The translations under genes were made by a program, and so were the position numbers. A DNA stretch of 64,000 nt from Saccharopolyspora thermophila (GTDB taxonomy: Bacteria; Actinomycetota; Actinomycetes; Mycobacteriales; Pseudonocardiaceae): positions 62,001-126,000 of the forward strand of contig NZ_BMMT01000003.1 of assembly GCF_014646075.1 (NCBI RefSeq). Reading direction: 5' to 3'. A model generated the notes under the pieces. That model was not told where the DNA came from, did not search any database, and saw nothing but the letters and a program-made list of their open reading frames with translations. Below, piece by piece: positions 33,029 to 43,305 of this stretch (position 1 is its first letter; every line of letters begins with the position of its first letter).

Positions 33029-34554
33029 CAGCCACCTCCCAGCACCGCGCTGCGGTAGGTCTCGCCGTGCACCAGGTCCGCCGCCGCGCGCCCGCTGACG
33101 TTCGCCAGCGGACCCGCGACCATCGCGATCACCACGCTCGCCGCCACCAGCACCCCGGTCGCGATGACCATCGGGCGCGACGAGCTCGCGGTGCCGACGA
33201 CCAGTTCGTCGGTCGGATCCGGATCCGCCTCCGGCGCCTTGACCTGGCCCCAGAACGCCCGCGTCCACACCCGCGCCATCGCGTACAGGGTCAGCAGGCT
33301 GGTCAGCACCGCGCCGCCGGTCACCGCGTACGCGGTCCAGGTGCCCGCGCCGACACCGGCCTGCAGCAGCGCCAGCTTGGCGACGAAACCCGAGAACGGC
33401 GGCACCCCGGCCAGGCTCAGCGCGGGCAGCGCGAACAGCACCGCGATCAGCGGCGCGGCCTTGGCCAGCCCGCCCATCCGGGTCAGCGCCACCGTCCCGG
33501 TGTGGCGCGTGATCAACCCGCTGACCAGGAACAACGTGGCCTGCACGGTGATGTGGTGCACCACGTAGAGGATCACCCCGGTCAGTCCGACCACGTCATA
33601 GACGCCGAGCCCGAACAGCATGTAGCCGATGTGGCTGACCAGCAGGAACGACAGCAACCTGTTGAGGTCGTTCTGGGCCAGCGCGCCGAGGGCGCCGACG
33701 ATCATGGTGATCAGCGCGATGCCCAGCATCAGGTTCCAGCTCTCCTGGTGGCTGAACACCAGCGTCTGGGTGCGGATCAGCGCGTAGATGCCGACCTTGG
33801 TGAGCAGCCCGGCGAACACCGCGGTCACCGGCGCGGGCGCGGTCGGGTAGCTGTCCGGCAACCAGAAGTGCAGCGGCACCATCGCCGCCTTGACCCCGAA
33901 CACGATCACCACGAGCAGTCCGAGCGCGACCTGCAGGCCGTCCGGCAGCTGGTGCACCTTCTGCCCCAGGTCGGCCAGGTTCACCGTGCCCGCCGAGGCG
34001 TACACCAGCGCGATCATGGTGATGAACAGCAGCGACGAGGCCAGGCTGACGATCGTGTAGGTCATGCCGGCGCGCACCCGGGTGGCCGTGGTGCGCCGCG
34101 TGATGAGCACGTACGACGAGCTCAGCATGATCTCGAAGGCGACGAACAGGTTGAACAGGTCGCCCGTGAGATAGGCCAGCGACACCCCGGCGCACAGCAT
34201 CAGGTACATGGGGTGGAACGTGGTGCTGGAGCGCTGGCGCCCGTAGTCGGTGATGCGCTGGCCGATCGAGTAGATCAGCACCGCGAACGTCACCACCGAC
34301 GACACCACCAGCAGCAGCGCCGACAGCCGGTCGGCGACCAGCGTGATGCCGAACGGCGCGGGCCAGGCGCCCATCTGCAGCACCAGCGGACCGTCGCGGT
34401 CGGCGACGTGGAGCAGCACGGCGGCGTCGGCGATGATCGCGCCGAGCACCACCAGGCCGAGGACGCGCTGCAGGTCGGCGAACCGGCCAAGCGCCAGTGA
34501 CAGTCCCGCGGCGGCCAGCGGCAGCAGCACGGGCAGGGCCACCAGAACCGTCAC
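33028..34554 (-). CDS. mrpD: Mrp antiporter subunit D (NuoM/N-like)
   Basis: A 508-residue protein with about 14 membrane helices, related to the antiporter-like subunits of complex I. Markers are the TM5 glutamate region LFVAFEIMLSSSYVL, KAAMVPLHFWLPDSYPTAPA with the conserved lysine, and FKA-type KVGIYALIRTQTLVF. It carries one of the ion/proton half-channels. The GTG overlaps the mrpC stop by four bases, while the frame extends upstream into unrelated sequence. Confidence 0.93.
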   Translation of the reverse strand: MTVLVALPVLLPLAAAGLSLALGRFADLQRVLGLVVLGAIIADAAVLLHVADRDGPLVLQMGAWPAPFGITLVADRLSALLLVVSSVVTFAVLIYSIGQRITDYGRQRSSTTFHPMYLMLCAGVSLAYLTGDLFNLFVAFEIMLSSSYVLITRRTTATRVRAGMTYTIVSLASSLLFITMIALVYASAGTVNLADLGQKVHQLPDGLQVALGLLVVIVFGVKAAMVPLHFWLPDSYPTAPAPVTAVFAGLLTKVGIYALIRTQTLVFSHQESWNLMLGIALITMIVGALGALAQNDLNRLLSFLLVSHIGYMLFGLGVYDVVGLTGVILYVVHHITVQATLFLVSGLITRHTGTVALTRMGGLAKAAPLIAVLFALPALSLAGVPPFSGFVAKLALLQAGVGAGTWTAYAVTGGAVLTSLLTLYAMARVWTRAFWGQVKAPEADPDPTDELVVGTASSSRPMVIATGVLVAASVVIAMVAGPLANVSGRAAADLVHGETYRSAVLGGG

Positions 34555-34967
34555 TGTGTCGCCTCCTTCTCCAGTTCCTCCGCGGCGTCCTCCTCCGACT
34601 CGGCCAGGCGGCGCTCGAGCCGTTGGATACGCCGGTCCTCCACGTCGTCGCGGACCTCGTCGTGGCCCAGCAGCGTCCACGACCGGTACGCCAGCGCCAG
34701 CAGGAACGTGGTGAGCGCGAAGGTGATCACGATCGCGGTGAGCGCCATGGCCTGCGGCAGCGGGTCGGCCATCTCCTCCGGTCGCGCCGAGGTGAGCATC
34801 GGGGCCCGGGCGGGCGGCCCGCCGGCGGTCTGCAGCAGCAGGTTGGAGCCGTGCCCGAGGATCACGATGCCCAGCAGGATGCGCATCAGCGAGCGCTGCA
34901 TCAGCAGGTAGAAGCCGACCGCGTAGAGCACGGCCAGCACCAGCGCCATCGTCAGGTTGATCGTCAT
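34551..34967 (-). CDS. mrpC: Mrp antiporter subunit C (NuoK-like)
   Basis: A 138-residue protein with three membrane helices and the NuoK/MrpC pattern YLLMQRSLMRILLGIVILGHGSN split by a short loop, then PLPQAMALTAIVITFA. The last 40 residues are charged (DVEDRRIQRLERRLAESEED), a longer tail than most MrpC proteins have. The ATG overlaps the mrpB stop by four bases. Confidence 0.92.
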   Translation of the reverse strand: MTINLTMALVLAVLYAVGFYLLMQRSLMRILLGIVILGHGSNLLLQTAGGPPARAPMLTSARPEEMADPLPQAMALTAIVITFALTTFLLALAYRSWTLLGHDEVRDDVEDRRIQRLERRLAESEEDAAEELEKEATQ

Positions 34968-35509
34968 CGCTGCCCCCTGGCCGCGGCCTCGGCGTCGGCC
35001 TCGATGCCCGAGCCGAGGGTGCGCAGCAGATCGAGGACCACGCCGACGATCAGCAGGTAGACACCGCTGTCCAGCAGCAGGCTGGTGACGACCTTGAGCT
35101 CGCCGAGCACCGGCACGGAGACCTTGTAGATCGCGGTCTCCAGGAGCTGGCCGCCGAAGGCCAGCGGCAGGAACGCCGACGCGGTGGCGATGGTCAGGCC
35201 CAGGCCGATCAGCACCGGTGGGCGCATTGACACGATCGCGCTGTCGTCCATCCGGCCGCCGGCGAGGTAGCGCAGCACGAACGCCTGCCCGGCGACGAGG
35301 CCGCCGCTGAACCCGCCGCCCGCCCGGTCATGCCCGGCGAACAGCAGGTAGATCGACAGCACGAGCACGGTGGGGAACACGATCCGGGCGGCCAGTTCCA
35401 GCAGCACGGTGCGCTGCCTGCCGTCGCGGCAGAACCCGGACAGCAGCCAGCGCTCGGTGGGGATGTCCCAGGTCGTCCAGGACTCCCGCTTCGGGGTCGG
35501 CGAGGTCAT
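34964..35509 (-). CDS. mrpB: Mrp antiporter subunit B
   Basis: A 181-residue protein with four hydrophobic helices and the MrpB motif LFAGHDRAGGGFSGGLVAG followed by VLRYLAGG. About 30 extra polar residues precede the first helix. The ATG overlaps mrpA by four bases. The subunit is homologous to the C-terminal part of MrpA and belongs to the large-subunit module. Confidence 0.92.
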   Translation of the reverse strand: MTSPTPKRESWTTWDIPTERWLLSGFCRDGRQRTVLLELAARIVFPTVLVLSIYLLFAGHDRAGGGFSGGLVAGQAFVLRYLAGGRMDDSAIVSMRPPVLIGLGLTIATASAFLPLAFGGQLLETAIYKVSVPVLGELKVVTSLLLDSGVYLLIVGVVLDLLRTLGSGIEADAEAAARGQR

Positions 35510-37881
35510 TCGCGCACCTCCTCCTTCTGCCGCTGGCCGGACGGGATTGGTGTCCTGACCCGCACTGGTGTCGTGCGGGTGCTGCGTTTCCGCCGTTCGT
35601 GCCGGGACGCGAGGATCAGGCTGGCCACGCCGGTGGCGGCGACGGCCAGCACCGCGATCTCGCCGACGGTGTCGAACGCGCGGAAATCGACGATGATCGC
35701 GTTGACCACGTTGGTCGCGCCCGCGCCGTGCTCGGCGTTGGCGATGAACTCGGCGCTGGCCTCCGGAGGCGCCTGCCGGGCCGCGCTGAAGATCACCGAG
35801 GCCAGCGCGATGAACACGCCCGCGGCCCCGGCGATGATCGCCTTCGGCACGCGCAGCGCCCGGGCCGTGTCGGTCTGGGTGAACCGTGCCGGCAGGCGAC
35901 GCAGCACGAACACGAACGCCACCAGCGTCAGCGTCTCGACCAGGAACTGCGCCAGGGCCAGGTCGGGGCCGCCGTCCACGATGAACAACCCGCCGATGCC
36001 GTAGCCGACCACGCCCACCAGCAGCACCGCGGTGAGCCGGCGCTGGGCGCGCAGCACCGCGATGGCGGCCACGACCACCACGATCGCCAGCGGGATCTGC
36101 AGCGCGGTGTCGTAGACGCGCAGGTCCTCCGGCACGCTGGCCCGGACCACCAAAGCCGCCCCTGGGATGGCCAGCACAGTCAGCAGGATGATGCCCAGGT
36201 AGGTGGGCAGCGAACCGACCTGCAGGCGACCGGTGACGCCGACCGCGACCCGCTCCAGCAGCGCCATGATCCGCTCGTAACCGCGCTGCGCGTCGGGCAG
36301 CCGCGGCAGCCGGTTGCGCAGCCCCGTGACGCGCACCCGGCCGAGGTGCAGCACGACACCGCCGACCAACGCCGCGGCCGACATCAGCAGCGGCAGCGTC
36401 CAGCCGTGCCAGAGCGCCAGGTGGTACGGGTCGTCACCGGGGACGAACGCCGCCGCGTACCCGCCGGCCAGCTCGTCGGCGAGCGGGTAGCCGATGCCCA
36501 GGACCACGCCCGCGACAGCCGGGAGCGCGGTCGGCACCAGCGCCTCGGCACTCGGCGGCTCGGCCTCGGTCGGGGCCTGTCCGGGCTTGTCGGCGAACGC
36601 GCCCCACAGCGTCCGGAGGCTGTAGGCGACGGTCAGCATCGAACCGACCACCAGCACCACGTCCACCAGCAGTTCGGTGGGGCCGCCCCGCAGGAAGCCG
36701 GTGAAGGCGGCCTCCTTGCCGAGGAAGCCCAGCAACGGCGGCAGACCCGCCATCGAGGCCGCGCCCAGCGTCGCGATCACCGCGAGCGCCGGCATCCGGT
36801 GGCCCAACCCGGACAGCTCGCGGATGTCGCGGGTGTGCGCCTGGTGGTCGACGATACCCACCACCAGGAACAACGTCGCCTTGAACAGGCCGTGCGCGAG
36901 CAGCATCGCGGCACCCGCCAACGCGGCTGTGTAGGTGCCCGCGCCGAAGAGCACCATCAGGAACCCGAGCTGGCTGACCGTGCCGTAGGCCAGCAGCTTC
37001 TTCAGATCGTGCTCGTGCAGCGCCCGCCAGCCGCCCAGCAGCATCGTGACCAGGCCGAACACCACGGCGGGCAGCCACCACTGCGGCACCCCGGAGAACA
37101 CCGGGCCCAACCGCGCCACCAGGAACACACCGGCCTTGACCATCGACGCGGCGTGCAGGTAGGCGCTGATCGGCGTCGGCGCGACCATGGCCGCGGGCAA
37201 CCAGTTGTGGAACGGGATCTGCGCGGACTTGGTGAACGCGCCGACCAGGATCAGCACCGCGGACACCGCCATCGGGGCGCCGCTCGGCGGGTGCGCGACC
37301 AGCTCCGAGATCCGGTAGGTGCCCGCGGACTCGCCGAGCACCACGAAGCCGAGCAGCATCACCAGCCCGCCCAGGCTGGTGACCATCAGCGCCTGCAGCG
37401 CGGAGCGCCGCGACTCGCGGCTGATCCCGGCCTGCCCGACCAGCAAAAACGAGCACACCGTGGTCAGTTCCCAGAAGACGTAGACGGTGATCAGATCGTC
37501 GGCGAGGACCAGCCCGAGCATCGCCCCGGCGAAGGCCAGCAGCAGCGGTGCGCAGCGCCGGGCGTCGCCGCCGCCGCGGCTGAAGTAGGCGTCGGAGTAG
37601 ACCAGCACCAGGGCGCCGATCCCGGCCACGAGGATCGTCATCAGCAGCCCCAGCGGATCGAGCCGGAAGCTGAACTCGAGGCCGATCAGCGGCGCCCACG
37701 CGACCGTCTCGCTGCGCACCTGCCCGGACAGCACCGGCCCGGCCTGCGCCAACACCCACACCAGCGCCGCCGCGGGCGGCACCGCCGCGGTCAGGAAGGC
37801 GGCGCGGGTGCTGCGCCGGGCCAGGAACGGCAGCCCCAGGGCCACCAGCAGGTGCAGGAGGACGAACGCGAGCAAGGGCAC
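35506..37881 (-). CDS. mrpA: Mrp antiporter subunit A (NuoL-like)
   Basis: A 791-residue protein, the usual length for MrpA, with some 18-20 membrane helices. The NuoL-like half shows VYVFWELTTVCSFLLVG, KSAQIPFHNWLPAAM and LLAHGLFKATLFLVVG. The C-terminal half (after about 600) carries the DUF4040/MrpB-like segment with FIVDGGPDLALAQFLVE. It is the first gene of the operon and forms the main ion channel with MrpD. The start is ambiguous: AAGGAG abuts the GTG at 37881 but stands six bases from a TTG at 37875. Confidence 0.94.
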   Translation of the reverse strand: MPLLAFVLLHLLVALGLPFLARRSTRAAFLTAAVPPAAALVWVLAQAGPVLSGQVRSETVAWAPLIGLEFSFRLDPLGLLMTILVAGIGALVLVYSDAYFSRGGGDARRCAPLLLAFAGAMLGLVLADDLITVYVFWELTTVCSFLLVGQAGISRESRRSALQALMVTSLGGLVMLLGFVVLGESAGTYRISELVAHPPSGAPMAVSAVLILVGAFTKSAQIPFHNWLPAAMVAPTPISAYLHAASMVKAGVFLVARLGPVFSGVPQWWLPAVVFGLVTMLLGGWRALHEHDLKKLLAYGTVSQLGFLMVLFGAGTYTAALAGAAMLLAHGLFKATLFLVVGIVDHQAHTRDIRELSGLGHRMPALAVIATLGAASMAGLPPLLGFLGKEAAFTGFLRGGPTELLVDVVLVVGSMLTVAYSLRTLWGAFADKPGQAPTEAEPPSAEALVPTALPAVAGVVLGIGYPLADELAGGYAAAFVPGDDPYHLALWHGWTLPLLMSAAALVGGVVLHLGRVRVTGLRNRLPRLPDAQRGYERIMALLERVAVGVTGRLQVGSLPTYLGIILLTVLAIPGAALVVRASVPEDLRVYDTALQIPLAIVVVVAAIAVLRAQRRLTAVLLVGVVGYGIGGLFIVDGGPDLALAQFLVETLTLVAFVFVLRRLPARFTQTDTARALRVPKAIIAGAAGVFIALASVIFSAARQAPPEASAEFIANAEHGAGATNVVNAIIVDFRAFDTVGEIAVLAVAATGVASLILASRHERRKRSTRTTPVRVRTPIPSGQRQKEEVRE

Positions 37882-38289
37882 CTCCTTGACGCCGATTGGT
37901 CGTCACCGGGGACCCGCCGACTCCCGACCACCGGGATTGTTCGTCACCACCGACACGGGCGCACCGCGACGATCCGCGTTCCTGCGGGCGACCGCTGCAC
38001 GGATCGGCATGAGGAAGACTCGGGCCAGCGAGGTCCGATCGCCGTCCAAGTTATCCGAAACGCACCAGTCCCGGCCACTGGCGCCGAGATCGGCATCCTG
38101 GCCGCTCGGCGGCCAATTTTCGTTGCGACGAAAAGACCTTGGTCACTTCGTCGGGGCGCGGACGGGACGGCACGGGGTGGGATTGTTCACTTTTGGTAAC
38201 GCCGTGATCGGGCTTGGCCGCATCGCAGGTGGGCAACGATCCTGCCGCGTTCGGCCTCGGGCGACTGATCCGCTGTGGAGAATGTGTGC
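37882..38289. promoter_or_regulatory. Divergent region between the Mrp operon and the protein kinase gene
   Basis: About 400 bp with no gene. It should contain the Mrp operon promoter and the kinase promoter. A palindrome at 38117-38134 is listed separately. Confidence 0.5.
38117..38134. promoter_or_regulatory. Seven-base inverted repeat in the Mrp/kinase divergent region
   Basis: TTTTCGT and ACGAAAA are exact arms around TGCG, AT-rich against a GC-rich background. It could be an operator or part of a hairpin. Confidence 0.4.
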
Positions 38290-39969
38290 GTGTCCGCGGA
38301 GAACAACGAGACCCTTGCCGGCGCCGGCCGGCTGATCGGTGACCGGTACCGCCTGGAGCGCGAGCTCGGCGGCGGCGCGATGGGCACCGTGTGGTCCGGT
38401 GTGGACGAACTGCTGCGGCGACCGGTGGCCGTCAAGGAGGTCAGGTTGCCGCCGGGGATGCCCGCGGAGGAGGCGGCCGAACTACGGGAACGCGCGCTGC
38501 GCGAGGCCCGCGCCATCGCCGTCCTCTCGCACCCCAACGTCGTGACGCTCTACGACGTGGCGCGCGAGGACGGGGAACCGTTCGTGGTCATGGAGCTGGT
38601 GCCCTCGCAGAGCCTGGCGGCGATCCTCGCCGAGCACAGCGCGCTCGACGACCAGCAGCTCGCGGTGATAGCCGACGGCGTGGCGGCCGGATTGGAGGCC
38701 GCGCACCGAGCCGGGATCGTGCACCGCGACGTCAAACCCGGCAACGTGCTGATCGGCGACGACGGCCGGATCAAGGTCAGCGACTTCGGGATCTCCCGCA
38801 ACATCGCCGAGCACACCATCACCCGCACCGGCATCCTGCTGGGCACCCCGGCGTTCATCGCCCCGGAGGTCGCGGCGGGCGAGGCGGTCACCGACGCGGC
38901 GGACCGGTGGGGGCTGGGCGCGACGCTGTTCGCCGCGGCCGAGGGCCGCCCGCCCTACGACGTCGGCGACGACCCGCTGGCCACGGTCACCGAGGTGGTG
39001 CGGGGCCCGGTGCCGACGACGACTCGCCCCGGGCCCGTCGGCGAGGTCATCGCCGGCCTGATGGTCAAGGACCCGGCGCAGCGCATGTCGCTGACGGAGG
39101 TGCGACGCAAGCTGCAGCACCTGCTGCCGGAGCCGGGGGCGCGCCCGTTCTCGATGCTGCTCGACCCGGACGCGCCGACGGTGCGGGTCCGGCAGCGGGT
39201 GGCCGAGCCGTCGTTCCGGCAGCCCGCGTCGGTGGCGGCCTCGGCGCCGCTGGCCCGCGACCCCGGTCTGCCGCCGTTCGCGCTGAAGGATCCGCCGCCG
39301 AGACGCCGCTCGCCGTTCGCGGTGCTCGCGCTCGGGACCGCCGCCGCCGTGCTGTTCGCGGCCGCGCTGGCCGGTGGCTTCGCCGGGACGCGGTTGCTCG
39401 CCGGGCGCTCCGTGCTGCCGCCGCACCAGACACCGGCGGCGACCGAGGAGCCCGATCCGGTGGCGCAGTTGTGGTGGGTCCGGCACGAGGACGTCGCCGA
39501 GCACACCGGGGCCGCCGGCGGCAGGTTCAGCATCGACGCCCCCGCCAACAGCGGATGGCGGGTGTTCCACAGCGAGCGCACCGACATCGCCACCAGCCTG
39601 GTGGTGTCGTTCGTGTCGCCGGACGGGGCAACGGAGATCGCGGTCCAGCGCTACGGGGGTTACTTCCGCTCCGGGCGGACCACGTCGGACTACGTGAATC
39701 GGTTGCGCGCCTCCGTGGAGGGGTCCGACGCCGACTTCCAGCTGTACTCCGCCACCCTGGACGGGACCGAGCAACGGTTGAGGTACTCGGCGGCAGCCAA
39801 GGCGCTGCTGCAGTCGCGTGCTCTGCTGCAGCAGCGCAGCACGGCGGCGGAGGTACTCCGCCGCGGCGACGACCTGTGGGTGGTGCGGGTGACGGTGCCG
39901 GAGGACCAGGCGTCGATCGCCGAATTACTGCTCGACCGGGTTCTGCCGACCTTCCGGACCGGACGCTGA
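38290..39969 (+). CDS. PknB-type Ser/Thr protein kinase with membrane anchor and extracellular domain
   Basis: A 559-residue kinase. The glycine loop [10 protein letters not shown] lies at residues 26-35, Lys49 in VAVKEV, the catalytic loop HRDVKPGN at 145-152, DFG at 165-167 and the activation-segment end GTPAFIAPE at 185-193. A proline/basic linker leads to one membrane helix (about 342-366) and a 190-residue extracellular domain without PASTA repeats, which may sense an external cue. GTG codons at 38275, 38284 and 38290 are in frame; the last has GGAG at the best distance. Targets are unknown. Confidence 0.9.
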   Translation: MSAENNETLAGAGRLIGDRYRLERELGGGAMGTVWSGVDELLRRPVAVKEVRLPPGMPAEEAAELRERALREARAIAVLSHPNVVTLYDVAREDGEPFVVMELVPSQSLAAILAEHSALDDQQLAVIADGVAAGLEAAHRAGIVHRDVKPGNVLIGDDGRIKVSDFGISRNIAEHTITRTGILLGTPAFIAPEVAAGEAVTDAADRWGLGATLFAAAEGRPPYDVGDDPLATVTEVVRGPVPTTTRPGPVGEVIAGLMVKDPAQRMSLTEVRRKLQHLLPEPGARPFSMLLDPDAPTVRVRQRVAEPSFRQPASVAASAPLARDPGLPPFALKDPPPRRRSPFAVLALGTAAAVLFAAALAGGFAGTRLLAGRSVLPPHQTPAATEEPDPVAQLWWVRHEDVAEHTGAAGGRFSIDAPANSGWRVFHSERTDIATSLVVSFVSPDGATEIAVQRYGGYFRSGRTTSDYVNRLRASVEGSDADFQLYSATLDGTEQRLRYSAAAKALLQSRALLQQRSTAAEVLRRGDDLWVVRVTVPEDQASIAELLLDRVLPTFRTGR

Positions 39970-40020
39970 CCCGGGTGGCGGGTTGTCGCAGCGAGGAGCG
40001 CGACCATGCCTGCCCCGGAC

Positions 40021-40026
40021 TAAGCT
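40021..40026 (+). promoter_or_regulatory. -10 box (TAAGCT) upstream of the purine nucleoside phosphorylase gene
   Basis: It ends eight bases before the GTG at 40035, implying a very short or absent leader. Confidence 0.45.
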
Positions 40027-40034
40027 GCGCGGCC

Positions 40035-40838
40035 GTGACGCCTACGACGTTTTCCGACCCCGCTGCCGAGAACGCCGCCGCCCGGCTGGCCGAGATCACC
40101 GGCGCCGCGCGCCACGACCTGGCCGTGGTGCTGGGCTCCGGGTGGCAACCGGCGGCCGAGGAGATCGGTAGCCCCGAGACCGAACTGAGCATGTCCGACC
40201 TGCCCGGGTTCGCCGAACCCGGCGCGGTGGGGCACAGCGGCAAGGTCTGGTCCGTGCCGGTCGCCGGCAAACGGGTGCTGGTCATGCTCGGGCGGACGCA
40301 CCTGTACGAGGGCAAGGGCATCGAGCCGGTCGTGCACGGGGTGCGCACCGCCGTCGCCGCCGGGTGCCGGACCGTGGTGCTGACCAACGCCGCGGGCGGG
40401 TTGCGCGAGGGCATGGCGGTCGGGCAGCCGGTGCTGATCAGCGACCACATCAACCTGACGGCGCGCTCGCCGCTGGTCGGCGCGACGTTCGTCGATCTCA
40501 CCGACCTGTACTCGCCGCGGCTTCGGAAACTGGCCCGGGAGATCGACCCGTCGCTACAGGAGGGCGTGTACGCCGGGCTGCCGGGCCCGCACTTCGAGAC
40601 CCCGGCCGAGATCCGGATGCTGCGCACCTTCGGGGTGGACCTGGTGGGCATGTCGACGGTGCTGGAGGCCATCGCCGCGCGCGCCGCGGGCGCCGAGGTG
40701 TTCGGGCTGTCGCTGGTGACCAACCTGGCCGCCGGGTTGAGCGGGCAGCCGCTGAACCACGAGGAGGTACTGGAGGCGGGCCGCGCGTCGGCCAGCCGCA
40801 TGGGCAAGCTGCTGCGCTCGCTGGTGGAGGTTGCATGA
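40035..40838 (+). CDS. punA: Purine nucleoside phosphorylase (trimeric type)
   Basis: A 267-residue enzyme that splits purine (deoxy)nucleosides with phosphate into base and (deoxy)ribose-1-phosphate. Trimeric-class motifs are VVLGSGWQP at the phosphate site, [22 protein letters not shown], the purine/sugar-site [28 protein letters not shown], and [19 protein letters not shown] with the base-binding Asn. The GTG at 40035 begins the conserved protein; the frame runs on upstream only as a shadow of the kinase gene. The mutase gene overlaps its stop by four bases, so the pair is one operon. Confidence 0.95.
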   Translation: MTPTTFSDPAAENAAARLAEITGAARHDLAVVLGSGWQPAAEEIGSPETELSMSDLPGFAEPGAVGHSGKVWSVPVAGKRVLVMLGRTHLYEGKGIEPVVHGVRTAVAAGCRTVVLTNAAGGLREGMAVGQPVLISDHINLTARSPLVGATFVDLTDLYSPRLRKLAREIDPSLQEGVYAGLPGPHFETPAEIRMLRTFGVDLVGMSTVLEAIAARAAGAEVFGLSLVTNLAAGLSGQPLNHEEVLEAGRASASRMGKLLRSLVEVA

Positions 40839-42556
40839 GCAGCACTTCGGGCCGCGGAACTCGACGTCCCGATCTCCAGGGCGCTCGCGGCCGTGCGGTC
40901 GCTTCCGCTGGGCGCGACGTCGAGTCCGCCGCGCTGCGGGACGCGGCGCAGCGCTGGATCGACGACGACATCGACCCGCGGTCGAAGGCCGAGTTGCGGC
41001 GCCTGGTCGACATCGACGCGTTCGACGAGCTGGCGGACCGGATGTCGGGGATGCCGCGGTTCGGCACCGCCGGGCTGCGCGCGCCGGTGCGCGCGGGCGC
41101 GAACGGGATGAACCGGGCGGTCGTCGTGCGCACCACCGCCGGGGTGGCGTCGTGGCTGGCCGAGCGGGGTTTCGGCGGCGGGATCGTGGTGGTCGGCCGC
41201 GACGGCCGCCACGGCTCGGAGGACTTCGCCACCGACGCCGCGGCGGTCCTGGCGGCGGCCGGGTTCGACGTGCGGTTGCTGCCCGAGCCGCTGCCCACCC
41301 CGGTCGTCGCGCACGCCACCCGCGCGCTGCGGGCGGTTGCCGGAATCCAGATCACCGCCTCACACAACCCGCCGCAGGACAACGGATACAAGCTCTACCT
41401 GCGCGGCGGGATCCAGTTGGTGACACCCACCGACACCGAGATCGAGGCCGCGATCGCGGCGGCCCCGGCGGCGAAATCGGTGCCGCGCGAGGAAAAGTGG
41501 ACGATCCATGAGTCCGCTTTGGACGATTACCTGGCGCGGGTGGCGACGTTGCCGCGCGGCACGGCCCGGGGCCTGCGCGTCGCCGCCACGGCGCTGCACG
41601 GCGTCGGCGCGCGGCCGCTGCTCGACGCGCTGCACCGCGCGGGGTTCGACGACGTCCATCTCGTCGCGTCGCAAGCGAAGCCGGATCCCGACTTCCCCAC
41701 CGTGCGCTTCCCGAACCCGGAAGAGCCCGGCGCGACCGATGCGCTGCTGGAACTGGCCGCCGAGGTGGACGCCGACCTGGCGATCGCGCTCGACCCGGAC
41801 GCCGACCGGTGCGCACTGGGCGTGTGCGAGGACGGGACCTGGCGGACGCTGCGCGGCGACGAGACCGGCGTGCTGCTCGCCCAGCACGTCCTGGCCACGC
41901 TGGACCGGGCGGCGACACCGGATCCGCTGGTGGCCACGACCATCGTCTCGGCGACGATGTTGCGCTCGATCGCGGCCGACTTCGGCGTCCGCTACGCCGA
42001 GACGCTGACCGGGTTCAAGTGGCTGGTGCGGGCCGGGGACGGCGCGGGCACCGGTCTCGTTTACGCCTACGAGGAGGCGCTCGGGCACTGCGTCGACCCG
42101 GACCACGTGCGCGACAAAGACGGCATCTCGGCGGCGGTGCTGGCCTGCGACCTCGCGGCCACCGCCAAGGCCGCCGGGCGCGGCCTGCCGGAACTGCTGG
42201 ACGAACTGTCCACCAGGTACGGGGTGCACCAGACCGGCCAGGTGTCGGTCCGCGTCACCGACCTGAGCGTGATCCCGCGGACCATGCAGCGGCTGCGCGC
42301 ACAGCCACCCACCCGGCTCGGTGGGACCACAGTGGACACCCGCGATCTGCTGCCGGACACCGACGGGCTGCTGATCACCGGGCCCGGCGGGCTGCGCGTG
42401 GTGATCCGCCCGTCCGGCACCGAGCCGAAGCTCAAGTGCTACCTGCAGGTCGTCGAGCCCGTCGGCGGGCTTTCGCTGGCCGCGGCCAAGCAGCGCGCCG
42501 CGGACCGGTTGGCCGAGCTGACGGAGTCGGTGTCCGAACTCGTGCGGGAGGGCTGA
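40835..42556 (+). CDS. pmmB: Phosphomannomutase/phosphoglucomutase-family phosphohexo(pento)mutase
   Basis: A 573-residue alpha-D-phosphohexomutase. The phosphoserine loop [12 protein letters not shown] has Ser176, the metal loop is DPDADRC, the sugar-selectivity loop appears as [10 protein letters not shown], and the phosphate-binding loop as [11 protein letters not shown]. Coupling to the nucleoside phosphorylase (ATGA overlap) suggests the physiological substrate may be (deoxy)ribose-1-phosphate rather than mannose phosphate, as in PGM2-like phosphopentomutases of similar length. The first 30 residues are not conserved. Confidence 0.9.
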   Translation: MSSTSGRGTRRPDLQGARGRAVASAGRDVESAALRDAAQRWIDDDIDPRSKAELRRLVDIDAFDELADRMSGMPRFGTAGLRAPVRAGANGMNRAVVVRTTAGVASWLAERGFGGGIVVVGRDGRHGSEDFATDAAAVLAAAGFDVRLLPEPLPTPVVAHATRALRAVAGIQITASHNPPQDNGYKLYLRGGIQLVTPTDTEIEAAIAAAPAAKSVPREEKWTIHESALDDYLARVATLPRGTARGLRVAATALHGVGARPLLDALHRAGFDDVHLVASQAKPDPDFPTVRFPNPEEPGATDALLELAAEVDADLAIALDPDADRCALGVCEDGTWRTLRGDETGVLLAQHVLATLDRAATPDPLVATTIVSATMLRSIAADFGVRYAETLTGFKWLVRAGDGAGTGLVYAYEEALGHCVDPDHVRDKDGISAAVLACDLAATAKAAGRGLPELLDELSTRYGVHQTGQVSVRVTDLSVIPRTMQRLRAQPPTRLGGTTVDTRDLLPDTDGLLITGPGGLRVVIRPSGTEPKLKCYLQVVEPVGGLSLAAAKQRAADRLAELTESVSELVREG

Positions 42557-42558
42557 CG

Positions 42559-43011
42559 ATGGCGCGGTTGCTGATCGTGCACCACACACCATCGCCGGGG
42601 ATGCAGGCGATGTTCGAGAAGGTCGTCGCCGGGGCCACGACCGACGAGATCGAGGGCGTCGAGGTGGTGCGCCGCCCCGCGCTGAGCGCCACCGCCACGG
42701 ACGTCCTCGAAGCCGACGGCTACCTCCTGGGCACCCCGGCGAACCTCGGGTACATCAGCGGCGCGGTGAAGCACTTCTTCGACACGATCTACTACCCATG
42801 CCTGGACGCGACGGTGGGCCGCCCCTACGGCTGCTACGTACACGGCAACGAGGGCGTGGAGGGCGCGCTACGGGCCATTCGGTCGATCACCACCGGCCTG
42901 TCGTGGCGGCAGGTGGCCGAGCCGGTGACCGTGCTGGGAGCGCCGGACAGGGAGTCGCTGGAGGCGTGCTGGGAGCTCGGCGCCTCCGTCGCCGCGACCC
43001 TCATGCCATGA
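42559..43011 (+). CDS. Flavodoxin-like NAD(P)H:FMN oxidoreductase family protein
   Basis: A 150-residue protein with a flavodoxin fold. The phosphate-loop region is LLIVHHTPSPGMQAMFEKVV, then GYLLGTPANLGYISGAVKHF for the flavin ring, and GCYVHGNEGVEGALRAI. It could be a small FMN reductase; electron partners are unknown. The ATG lies two bases after the mutase stop, so it is probably the third gene of that operon. Confidence 0.8.
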   Translation: MARLLIVHHTPSPGMQAMFEKVVAGATTDEIEGVEVVRRPALSATATDVLEADGYLLGTPANLGYISGAVKHFFDTIYYPCLDATVGRPYGCYVHGNEGVEGALRAIRSITTGLSWRQVAEPVTVLGAPDRESLEACWELGASVAATLMP

Positions 43012-43305
43012 CCGGGCGCGGACTTCCGTTGCTGGACAGCGAAAAGACCCCAGTTGATCTTGGTCGTGATCGCCGGAGTAACCTGATCGTGTCGTCGGGG
43101 CGCGCCCCTTGACGACAGCGGTGCGCCCTGGACAAAGCCCGCCTTCCCTCATCAACGTGCGATGTTCAGGGCGCAACCGCACCGGCTCACTCGTCGCGCC
43201 GACCGCGGACATGACCTGCACGAACAGGCATCTCCGGTGGGCACTGTCCCAACACGTCCCAATAGGGGAAAGCGCAGGATACGAGGTTGGGGTTACCCTG
43301 CGACA
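43012..43305. other. Intergenic region with promoter at its right end
   Basis: About 290 bp without a gene. TACCCT at 43294-43299 ends six bases before the next GTG start and looks like the -10 box of a leaderless transcript. Confidence 0.45.

Noticed and set aside
35599-38199. Plus-strand open frame of 866 codons opposite mrpA
   Set aside because: It encodes a His/Gln/Arg-rich string mirrored from mrpA codons; mrpA is unmistakable on the other strand.
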